A stretch of DNA of 12,405 bases. Source: Veillonella sp. GTDB lineage: Bacteria > Bacillota > Negativicutes > Veillonellales > Veillonellaceae. The position numbers were made by a program, and so were the translations under genes. The notes under the pieces are model-generated. The model had not been told where the DNA came from, did no database searches, and saw only the letters and a list, made by a program, of their open reading frames with translations. The stretch covers positions 1 through 12,405 of the forward strand of contig NZ_SVCB01000126.1 in assembly GCF_015058545.1 (NCBI RefSeq), in the 5' to 3' direction. Below, piece by piece: positions 6,213 through 12,405 of this stretch. Position 1 is the stretch's first letter, and each line of letters opens with the position of its first letter.

Positions 6213-6228
6213 GGAGGTAAACCGGAAC

Positions 6229-7044
6229 ATGAGTGAAGATAAAACAATGTCAGGCGAGAATGTTATGACGGCGAATCAAGAAGTACCGGTAGTTCATATT
6301 GTAGGCGCAGGTCCCGGGGATCCCGAGCTCATTACGCGCAAAGGCTATCGTTTAGTTAGTGAAGCGGATATCGTGATTTATGCCGGCTCTTTGGTAAATC
6401 CGGAGATTTTAAAAGCTTGTAAAAAAGATTGTGAAATTCATAACAGCGCGACTATGAATCTGGATGAAGTCATCGAGGTTATTAAACGCGGTGCCGCTGA
6501 AGGTAAAGCTATCGTTCGATTACACACTGGCGACCCTGCTATTTACGGCGCCATTCAGGAACAGATGGATCGTTTGCAAGAATTGGGCATCACTTATGCG
6601 GTAGTACCCGGTGTCAGCTCCTTCCTCGCAACGGCAGCTGCTTTGAAGCAGGAATATACGTTGCCGAATGTGTCTCAAACGGTAATTATTACCCGTATGG
6701 AAGGCCGTACGCCGATGCCGCCGAAGGAAAAGTTGGCCATGCTCGCTGCTCATGAAGCAACCATGTGTATTTTCCTCAGCGTGCAGATGATGAATAAAGT
6801 GGTGGAAGAACTCATTAAAGGCGGCTATAGCCCGAAGACACCGGTGGCGATTGTGGTGAAAGCATCCTGGCCGGATCAACGCATTATTCGCGGCACGTTG
6901 GAAACGATTGCGGATATTGTAAGTCAGGAAGGTGTATTGCGCCAGGCCATGATCGTGGTCAGCAAAGTGCTTGACAGTGACTATGAATTGTCTAAATTAT
7001 ATGACAAGGGCTTCAGTCACATGTACCGCAGTGCGAAGGACTAA
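6229..7044 (+). CDS. cbiF: Cobalt-precorrin-4 C11-methyltransferase CbiF
   Basis: CbiF, 271 residues, transfers a methyl group from SAM to C11 of cobalt-precorrin-4. Family signatures are VHIVGAGPGDPELIT (22-36), LHTGDPAIYGA (98-108), VVPGVSSF (125-132) and the CbiF/CobM-specific SQTVIITRMEGRTPMP (149-164). The ATG at 6229 follows GAGGAGGT (6211-6218). The first 19 residues (including Met7 and Met13) precede the conserved core and are not conserved in this family as far as I know. The later Met codons lack a ribosome binding site, so the first is kept. It starts a second tightly packed block, with cbiG beginning 8 nt after it ends. Confidence 0.94.
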   Translation: MSEDKTMSGENVMTANQEVPVVHIVGAGPGDPELITRKGYRLVSEADIVIYAGSLVNPEILKACKKDCEIHNSATMNLDEVIEVIKRGAAEGKAIVRLHTGDPAIYGAIQEQMDRLQELGITYAVVPGVSSFLATAAALKQEYTLPNVSQTVIITRMEGRTPMPPKEKLAMLAAHEATMCIFLSVQMMNKVVEELIKGGYSPKTPVAIVVKASWPDQRIIRGTLETIADIVSQEGVLRQAMIVVSKVLDSDYELSKLYDKGFSHMYRSAKD

Positions 7045-7052
7045 TTAGGCTT

Positions 7053-8156
7053 ATGGAATCGATAGCGATTATTTCCGTTACGGCTCATGGCGCCGGATTG
7101 GGGCAGAAGTTACGGCATCATTTCGAAGCAGATTCGAATTATGAGGTTCACTGTTTTGAAAAAGAAGGGCGTGCCAGTGGTGATACTGCCGAATTTTTCA
7201 GCTCTATGAAACCGCATATGGAAACATGGTTTAAATCCTATGATAAACTGCTTTTTATCATGGCTACGGGCATTGTGGTGCGCATGATTGCACCGTACAT
7301 CAAACACAAGTCGGAAGATCCGGCGGTGGTGGTCATGGATGAGCAGGGACATTTTGCCATCAGTTTATTGTCCGGTCATTTGGGTGGCGCCAATGAGTGG
7401 ACGGCGGATATTGCTCAGTTTGTGGGCGCCACGCCGGTTATCACGACGGCTACGGACGTGAATGGTATTCCGGCCCCTGATGTACTGGCCCGCAAACTAG
7501 GCTTTAAGGTAGAAGATTTCAGCACGTTGCGAGAAGTCAATTCGGCTCTCGTAGCAGGTGAAAGGGTACCGTATTATATTGACGATACCTTGTTCTTTTT
7601 ACATGAGTATGAAGCGGTAGCCAAAGCGCAGGGGATTGAGCTCATTCGTTTTAATCCGCATACCGTAACGGGCAAGGCTACTTGCGAAACGGGCGGTGAA
7701 AATGCAGCGCGCGTAGTCATTACCGATTTATTATTGCCCTTTGGACCACGTACTTTGGTACTTAGACCGTCGACAATGACGGTGGGTATCGGCTGTCGCC
7801 GTGATACGCCGAAGGAATTAATTTTACATGCCGTTAACGATTCATTGGCCAATGTGAATCGTTCACCCAAGAGTGTGGCATCTGCCGCATCGGTGATTGT
7901 AAAAGCCGATGAAGTGGGATTATTGGCAGCAGCAAGCGAGTTACAATGGCCCATTCACTTTTTTACCCAAGAAGAAATGGCGCCTTTCATAGAAGCAAGT
8001 CATATTGAAGAATCTAATTTTGTTAAAGAAACGATAGGAGTAGGCAACGTATGCGAAACAACAGCACTATTACAGGCCAAGAGCCAAACATTACTACAAA
8101 AGAAAACGGTGTATCCACGAACAACGGTAGCCATCGCCCAGGTACAATCAAAGTAA
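7053..8156 (+). CDS. cbiG: Cobalt-precorrin-5A hydrolase CbiG
   Basis: CbiG, 367 residues, opens the delta-lactone of cobalt-precorrin-5A and releases the C2 unit as acetaldehyde, preparing the ring for CbiD. The N-terminal domain contains FIMATGIVVRMIAP (68-81) and the hallmark LLSGHLGGANE (105-115). A middle region (about 130-240) is followed by the C-terminal CbiG domain with TVGIGCRRDTP (243-253), GVGNVCETTALL (329-340) and TTVAIA (357-362). The ATG at 7053 has only a weak Shine-Dalgarno (TTAGG), so expression probably depends on coupling to cbiF, 8 nt upstream. Its last 106 nt also encode the start of cbiH in another frame. Confidence 0.94.
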   Translation: MESIAIISVTAHGAGLGQKLRHHFEADSNYEVHCFEKEGRASGDTAEFFSSMKPHMETWFKSYDKLLFIMATGIVVRMIAPYIKHKSEDPAVVVMDEQGHFAISLLSGHLGGANEWTADIAQFVGATPVITTATDVNGIPAPDVLARKLGFKVEDFSTLREVNSALVAGERVPYYIDDTLFFLHEYEAVAKAQGIELIRFNPHTVTGKATCETGGENAARVVITDLLLPFGPRTLVLRPSTMTVGIGCRRDTPKELILHAVNDSLANVNRSPKSVASAASVIVKADEVGLLAAASELQWPIHFFTQEEMAPFIEASHIEESNFVKETIGVGNVCETTALLQAKSQTLLQKKTVYPRTTVAIAQVQSK

Positions 8157-8875
8157 TCGGCATCGGACCGGGCAACGAAGAATTCATGACACCGCAAGCT
8201 CGTGAAGCGATTTTGGCGGCTGACCGCGTGGTAGGTTATTTGACATATCTCGACCTCATTGCCGATTTAATTGCGGACAAAGAAAAAGTGGGCACTGCTA
8301 TGATGCAGGAAGTTGACCGTTGTCAGCAGGCGGTGGATTTAGCCATTGAAGGCCATGAAGTAGTGGTTATTTCCAGCGGTGACTCCGGCATCTATGGTAT
8401 GGCCGGCCTCGTTATGGAACTGGCCAACAAAGTACCGGCTGAACAGCGTCCGCAAGTGGATATTGTGCCGGGCCTCAGCGCTGTTAATGTAGCGGCTGCC
8501 GTATTGGGCGCACCACTTATGCACGACTTTGCCGTTATTTCCTTGAGCGATCTTATGACGCCTTGGGATTTAATTAAAAAACGTGCCGATTTGAGCGCTG
8601 AAGGGGATATGGTTATTGCCCTTTACAACCCACGCAGCAAAAAACGTGTAACTCATTTGGACGAAGTGCGTGAATTGGTGCTTAAACATCGTGCTCCTAA
8701 GACTCCTGTCGGCATTGTTCAAAAAGCCGGTCGTCCGGGTCAGCACATGGTGATTTCCGATTTGGAAAACTTCACGAAAGAAGAAATCGATATGCAGACG
8801 TTGGTTATTATCGGCAACAGCCAGACCTATGTTGAAAACGGCCGCATGATTACGCCTCGAGGCTACAAATTATGA
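8051..8875 (+). CDS. cbiH: Cobalt-precorrin-3 C17-methyltransferase CbiH
   Basis: CbiH, 274 residues, methylates C17 and contracts the ring, forming the delta-lactone of cobalt-precorrin-4. Motifs are VIGIGPGNEEFMTPQA (35-50), SSGDSGIYGMAGLV (108-121), VPGLSAVN (139-146) and the CbiH/CobJ-typical LYNPRSKKR (191-199) and QKAGRPGQ (224-231). The conserved core starts only at residue 33. The first 32 residues are polar, rich in Asn, Thr and Gly, probably disordered, and lie in the overlap with cbiG. The ATG at 8051 has AGGAG (8036-8040) ten bases upstream, and no ATG, GTG or TTG closer to the core is in frame, so this start is preferred. Confidence 0.92.
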   Translation: MRNNSTITGQEPNITTKENGVSTNNGSHRPGTIKVIGIGPGNEEFMTPQAREAILAADRVVGYLTYLDLIADLIADKEKVGTAMMQEVDRCQQAVDLAIEGHEVVVISSGDSGIYGMAGLVMELANKVPAEQRPQVDIVPGLSAVNVAAAVLGAPLMHDFAVISLSDLMTPWDLIKKRADLSAEGDMVIALYNPRSKKRVTHLDEVRELVLKHRAPKTPVGIVQKAGRPGQHMVISDLENFTKEEIDMQTLVIIGNSQTYVENGRMITPRGYKL

Positions 8876-9663
8876 TTTGGGTCATTGCGGGCACATTAGA
8901 TGGTCGCAATTTGGCGGTTACCGTTCGTGAAACTACCAAAGAACCCGTATTCGTATCGGTGGTCAGCCAATATGGGGCGCAACTGGCCGCTCATGAAGGT
9001 ATTGAAGTGCATACGGGACGCCTCGACAAAGAGGCGATGAAAGAGATTATTGCCGATAAAAAGATTCGTCTTTTAATCGATGCCAGTCATCCGTACGCAG
9101 CCGTAGTTACCGCTACGGCGCGGGATGCGGCGGCAGAGATGAATATACCGTTCCTTCGTTTTGAACGCAAGGAAGTGCCGTTGCCGGATTATGATAAACT
9201 TCATCATGTGAGCAATGAAGCGGAAGCGGCGGCCTTGGCCGGTAAGCTTGCCGGTGAACTCAATAAGCGTGTGTATCTGACGACGGGCAGTAAAACTATG
9301 GGGATTTTTGCCAAAGCGGCGGCCCTTCAAGATATTGACGTATGGACACGCGTCTTACCGACCGCGGAAGTGCTGGGAATCATGGAAGACCTCGGCGTGT
9401 CGCCAAAACGAATTATTGCCATGCAGGGACCGTTCAGTTATGATATGAACAAGGTTATGTTTGCCGATACGAAGGCGGACGTGGTGGTCATGAAAAACTC
9501 CGGCCTCGTAGGTGGTTCCGATACGAAGTTACAAGCTGCTATTGATTTAGGTTTACATATCATTGTTATTGATCGTCCGGAGCCTGCCAAAGGGGCTATG
9601 ACCATTTCCACGGCTCAGGAGTTCTGTGATTTATGGGAGGACAAAACAAGTGGATTACATTAA
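8872..9663 (+). CDS. cbiJ: Cobalt-precorrin-6A reductase CbiJ
   Basis: CbiJ, 263 residues, reduces the C18-C19 double bond of cobalt-precorrin-6A, with NADH as the probable donor in the anaerobic family. Signatures of the CbiJ/CobK family are WVIAGTLDGR (3-12), LIDASHPYA (68-76), TTGSKT (137-142), MQGPFS (184-189), KNSGLVGGSDTK (208-219) and VIDRP (232-236). The gene shares a 4-nt ATGA with the stop of cbiH, a standard coupled junction, and has no independent ribosome binding site of note. Its last 14 nt overlap cbiC. Confidence 0.93.
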   Translation: MIWVIAGTLDGRNLAVTVRETTKEPVFVSVVSQYGAQLAAHEGIEVHTGRLDKEAMKEIIADKKIRLLIDASHPYAAVVTATARDAAAEMNIPFLRFERKEVPLPDYDKLHHVSNEAEAAALAGKLAGELNKRVYLTTGSKTMGIFAKAAALQDIDVWTRVLPTAEVLGIMEDLGVSPKRIIAMQGPFSYDMNKVMFADTKADVVVMKNSGLVGGSDTKLQAAIDLGLHIIVIDRPEPAKGAMTISTAQEFCDLWEDKTSGLH

Positions 9664-10324
9664 AAACCCTAAAGCCATTGAAGATAAAAGTATGGAAATT
9701 ATTTATCCCTATGTTAAAGATTTAAACCTCACCGATGATGAAGTGCGTGTATATTCCCGTACTATTCATGCATCCGGTGACGTAGAATATGCCAAGCTCG
9801 TTCGTACCAGTCCTGATGCGGTTAAAAAAGGCATTGAAGCGTTGCAGAACGGTGCTCACGTGTACTGCGACGTAGAAATGGTGCGTACCGGCATCAATAA
9901 ACCGGCGTTGGCCCTTCGCGGCAGTGAAGTGCATTGCCTCATTAAAGATGAAAAAGTTGCTGAATTGGCGAAAGAATTGGGCGTAACTCGTTCTATCGCC
10001 GCTATGCGTACGTTCGGTAAACAATTGGACGGTCAAATCGTGGCCATCGGTAACGCTCCGACCGCTCTTTACGAAGTGTTGCGTCTCGCTTTGGAAGAAG
10101 GGGTTAAACCGGCGCTTATCATCGGCATTCCGGTAGGTTTCGTAGGCGCTGCGGAATCGAAAGATTATTTAATGGAAGTATCCCCGGTACCGTACATTAC
10201 GGTGAAAGGCAATAAAGGTGGCAGTCCGATTGCCGCTTCCGTGGTAAACGCGCTTCTTTATACCGGCGTAAAACGTGACGGCATGTTGTTTGTCCAAGAC
10301 AACGAGTCGAAGAAAAATGACTAA
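9650..10324 (+). CDS. cbiC: Cobalt-precorrin-8 methylmutase CbiC
   Basis: CbiC, 224 residues, moves the methyl group from C11 to C12 and yields cobyrinate. RTIHASGDVEYA (37-48) carries the catalytic His40. CDVEMVRTGI (73-82), IGNAPTAL (133-140), IGIPVGFVGAAESKD (158-172) and GNKGGSPIAA (187-196) are family signatures. The start is the GTG at 9650, read as Met, because GGGAGG (9635-9640) lies nine bases upstream and the protein then begins VDYIKNPKAIE as in homologues. A further in-frame GTG at 9626 would place that ribosome binding site inside the gene. It overlaps cbiJ by 14 nt and the transporter permease by 8 nt. Confidence 0.94.
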   Translation: MDYIKNPKAIEDKSMEIIYPYVKDLNLTDDEVRVYSRTIHASGDVEYAKLVRTSPDAVKKGIEALQNGAHVYCDVEMVRTGINKPALALRGSEVHCLIKDEKVAELAKELGVTRSIAAMRTFGKQLDGQIVAIGNAPTALYEVLRLALEEGVKPALIIGIPVGFVGAAESKDYLMEVSPVPYITVKGNKGGSPIAASVVNALLYTGVKRDGMLFVQDNESKKND

Positions 10325-11363
10325 TCAGAGTAAAGATACAAAAAATGGGGCCGAAGTAGGCCAAGTTTTACCGAATGAACGGCATCGAAATGTGAAACGA
10401 AGTTTTTTGGTACTCCTCTTTCTGGCCTTAGCTTTGGCAGCCATGGTTATTTCACTCGTATTCGGTTCCGCCGACATTACGATGGCGAAAATCTGGCATA
10501 CTTTGTGGAGCTCCGAACTCAAGGATACGCAGGAGATGGTTATTTGGAATATCCGTTTTCCTCGTAATATTGTGGCCGCCTTGGTAGGTGCCAATTTGGC
10601 CGTAGCCGGTGCTATTTTACAGGCGGTTATGAAAAACCCGTTGGCGGACCCCCAGATTGTAGGGGTTTCGTCCGGGGCCGGTTTAGCCGGTGTTATTATC
10701 CTCATTCTTTTTCCGAGCTGGGAGTATTTAGTGCCTTTGGTGGCCTTCGTTGGCGCTTTAGGGGCGGCTCTCATGGTGTATGCCTTGGCTTGGAAAAACG
10801 GGATTCGACCGACCCGTATTATTTTAGCCGGGGTGGCGGTAGCGGCCTTTTTAGGTTCCGGTATTTCTGCGTTGCTCGTATTCTACGGTGACCGCGTGCA
10901 AGGTGCCTTACTTTGGATGGTAGGGGGCCTTTCGGCGCGTAGTTGGCCGCAAGTATACCTCTTGGCACCGTACACGCTCATCGGCTTGTTGACGGCTTTT
11001 TTAGGCTCCCAGCGCTTGACGATTTTAAGCCTTGGTGATGAAACGGCCAAAGGCCTTGGTTTACCGGTGGAACAGACCCGTTTTACCATGACGGCAGTGG
11101 CCGCGTTCCTCGCTGCCAGTGCGGTTAGTGTGGCCGGCCTTATCGGCTTTGTGGGGCTCGTTATTCCGCATGTAGCGCGCATGCTGATTGGTTCCGATTA
11201 TAAATTTCTGTTGCCCGGTTCAGCCTTTTTAGGGGCGGCCGTGCTCGTTATGAGTGATACTTTGGGGCGTGTGCTATTTAGTCCCGTAGAAGTGCCGGTA
11301 GGCATTATTATGGCCTTCTTCGGTGCGCCGTTCTTCTTATATTTGTTGCGGAGGGATGCATGA
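10317..11363 (+). CDS. FecCD/BtuC-type ABC transporter permease
   Basis: This is a 348-residue integral membrane protein of the iron-siderophore, haem and vitamin B12 importer class. A polar 28-residue N-terminus precedes the first of about ten hydrophobic segments. Family signatures are NIRFPRNIVAALVGA (78-92), NPLADPQIVGVSSGAG (107-122), the ATPase-coupling region GLIGFVGLVIPHVARML (274-290) and EVPVGIIMAFFGAPFFLYLL (325-344). The ATG at 10317 is preferred because it overlaps the end of cbiC by 8 nt; a GTG at 10275 is further inside cbiC. The ribosome binding site is weak, which suggests coupling. No substrate-binding protein gene is in the window. The operon position suggests a corrinoid or cobalt compound, but iron chelates are equally possible by sequence. 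Confidence 0.92.
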   Translation: MTNQSKDTKNGAEVGQVLPNERHRNVKRSFLVLLFLALALAAMVISLVFGSADITMAKIWHTLWSSELKDTQEMVIWNIRFPRNIVAALVGANLAVAGAILQAVMKNPLADPQIVGVSSGAGLAGVIILILFPSWEYLVPLVAFVGALGAALMVYALAWKNGIRPTRIILAGVAVAAFLGSGISALLVFYGDRVQGALLWMVGGLSARSWPQVYLLAPYTLIGLLTAFLGSQRLTILSLGDETAKGLGLPVEQTRFTMTAVAAFLAASAVSVAGLIGFVGLVIPHVARMLIGSDYKFLLPGSAFLGAAVLVMSDTLGRVLFSPVEVPVGIIMAFFGAPFFLYLLRRDA

Positions 11364-12199
11364 TGACTATGAGTAATCAAGTACAAGCCTCGGCAACAAC
11401 AGTAGGGGTGCCGGCTATTACGGTGAAGGATATAGTGGTCTCTTTTGAGCAAAAAGATGTTTTAAAAGGTATCACTTGGGATGTACCGACCGGTGCCATT
11501 ACGACGCTTATCGGACCGAACGGGTGCGGTAAAAGTACGCTCTTAAAGTGTATTACGGGCAGTGTAAAACCCATTGGCGGGGACATTTATATTAGTGGCC
11601 AAAAGGCGTCGTCCTATTCGCCGCGTACGTTGGCGCAGCGCATGGCATTTTTGCCGCAGTCGCCGGAAGTGCCCCGTGATATGGTGGTGGAAGAGCTTAT
11701 CTATTGTGGGCGTTTTCCTCATCAAAATTGGTGGCGTAATACGGCCGGAGAAGACCGTAAAGCCGTTGAGAGTGCCATGGCTGTAACAAAAACGACGCAT
11801 TTGCGCAATCAACCGGTGTCTTCGTTATCCGGTGGGGAACGGCAGCGCGTATGGATTGCTATGGCGTTGGCTCAGGAGCCGGATATTCTTCTCTTGGATG
11901 AACCGACGACCTATTTGGATATTAATCATCAGTTTGAAGTGATGGAGCTGTTGCGTCGTTTGAATCGTGAACAGGGGCTTACGGTTGTCATGGTACTTCA
12001 TGAATTGAATCAGGCAGCTCGCTATTCGGATCAGGTGGCGGTACTTCATGAAGGTCATTTGGCAGCTGTCGGCACTCCTAAAGCGGTTATGACAGCGGAG
12101 CTTCTAAAAACAGTGTTCGCTGTGGATGCTCTCATTGAAGAGGGACCCGATAACAGCCCGTACATTAAAATTGAAGGGCTTGTGCAGCAGGCTGAATGA
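11360..12199 (+). CDS. FepC/FhuC-type ABC transporter ATPase
   Basis: This 279-residue cytoplasmic ATPase partners the preceding permease, with which it shares an ATGA overlap. All ABC motifs are intact: Walker A GPNGCGKST (52-60), Q-loop Gln100 in FLPQSP, signature LSGGERQR (156-163), Walker B ILLLDEP (176-182), D-loop and switch His214. PTTYLDINHQ is typical of the siderophore/haem/B12 ATPase group. A short N-terminal tail (1-17) and a C-terminal extension after residue 240 are unremarkable. GGAGGG (11350-11355) serves either the ATG at 11360 or the next codon, ATG at 11363, which has the better spacing. Substrate is not decided by sequence. It is the last gene of the apparent operon. Confidence 0.92.
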   Translation: MMTMSNQVQASATTVGVPAITVKDIVVSFEQKDVLKGITWDVPTGAITTLIGPNGCGKSTLLKCITGSVKPIGGDIYISGQKASSYSPRTLAQRMAFLPQSPEVPRDMVVEELIYCGRFPHQNWWRNTAGEDRKAVESAMAVTKTTHLRNQPVSSLSGGERQRVWIAMALAQEPDILLLDEPTTYLDINHQFEVMELLRRLNREQGLTVVMVLHELNQAARYSDQVAVLHEGHLAAVGTPKAVMTAELLKTVFAVDALIEEGPDNSPYIKIEGLVQQAE

Positions 12200-12259
12200 T
12201 ACAGTCCTATAAGCCCCGATTAATCAAGTGAATAAAAAAGAGGGATTAACGTATAACGA

Positions 12260-12265
12260 TATAAT
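12260..12265 (+). promoter_or_regulatory. Isolated TATAAT hexamer in the terminal spacer
   Basis: A perfect -10 hexamer lies 60 nt after the ATPase gene, but no -35 or TG extension accompanies it. If active it would start a transcript near 12272 that meets the terminator ending near 12350, giving either a small RNA of about 80 nt or the leader of a gene beyond the window. Downstream of it GGCTCTTT (12267-12274) can pair with AAAGAGTC (12293-12300). Confidence 0.3.
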
Positions 12266-12314
12266 AGGCTCTTTGTCAAATTTTGGGGCGCTAAAGAGTC
12301 TATGCACTTTGAGG

Positions 12315-12350
12315 AAGGACATGCGACATAACTGTTGCGTGTCCTTTTCT
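12315..12350 (+). terminator. Strong intrinsic terminator at the end of the corrin/ABC operon
   Basis: AAGGACATGCGACA (12315-12328) pairs with TGTTGCGTGTCCTT (12333-12346) over 14 base pairs, two of them G-U, around a 4-nt TAAC loop, followed by TTCTT. It lies about 115 nt past the ATPase stop. It most likely ends the operon, though it could also serve as an attenuator for a downstream gene. From 12351 to 12405 no ORF is open. Confidence 0.8.
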
Positions 12351-12405
12351 TGCATTGATGAATAAAATCCGGTTTCGGAAGTAGTGGAAGTTCCGTATCC
12401 CAAAA

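Noticed and set aside
10275..10316. Upstream GTG extending the permease by 14 residues
   Set aside because: No ribosome binding site; the added residues lie wholly inside cbiC and do not fit the family N-terminus.
12251..12279. Minus-strand TTGACA (12279-12274) with TTATAC or TATACG as a promoter antisense to the ABC ATPase
   Set aside because: The -35 is perfect but neither -10 option is good, and no minus-strand gene follows; kept only as a weak possibility.

Overview
This window looks like chromosomal DNA of an anaerobic Firmicute, most likely a Negativicute close to Veillonella. That placement is an inference. It rests on the protein families, strong GGAGG ribosome binding sites, AT-rich spacers between moderately GC-rich genes, and a complete-looking anaerobic (cobalt-early) corrin-ring cluster. 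No mobile element, CRISPR array, tRNA or rRNA is visible.

Left part (1-2959, all genes on the minus strand). The 5' portion of an OFA/OxlT-like major facilitator transporter runs off the left edge. Its 240-nt leader holds a ZTP (pfl) riboswitch with an overlapping terminator and two further inverted repeats. The leader promoter (TTGACT-17-TATAAT) is embedded in the terminator of the next gene, a class II fructose-bisphosphate aldolase. Beyond that is an RluA-family 23S rRNA/tRNA pseudouridine synthase with a Pro/Thr-rich N-terminal tail. An AT-rich divergent promoter region separates it from yajQ.

Right part (3104-12405, plus strand). yajQ ends at a hairpin with only a short T tract. It is followed by a tightly packed cluster cbiD-cbiE-cbiT-cbiF-cbiG-cbiH-cbiJ-cbiC, then a FecCD-type ABC permease and its ATPase. 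Most junctions overlap or nearly touch, so this reads as one operon. Together the Cbi proteins cover the middle of anaerobic cobalamin synthesis. CbiF methylates C11, CbiG opens the lactone and loses C2, and CbiD methylates C1. CbiJ reduces the ring, CbiE methylates C5, CbiT methylates C15 and decarboxylates, and CbiC moves the C11 methyl to give cobyrinate. CbiH acts earlier (C17 methylation with ring contraction). The C20 methyltransferase (CbiL), the cobaltochelatase, the amidases and lower-ligand assembly are not in the window. The ABC pair lacks a binding protein here. Its position suggests import of a corrinoid, cobalt chelate or other metal complex, but the substrate cannot be read from the sequence.

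The right end (12200-12405) has no gene. It holds a TATAAT hexamer and a strong 14-bp intrinsic terminator.

I did not find a wholly new system. The points most worth a second look are the multi-element riboswitch leader of the OFA transporter, the 106-nt dual-coding cbiG/cbiH overlap, the palindrome in front of cbiD where a cobalamin riboswitch might have been expected, and the orphan FecCD transporter at the end of the corrin operon.
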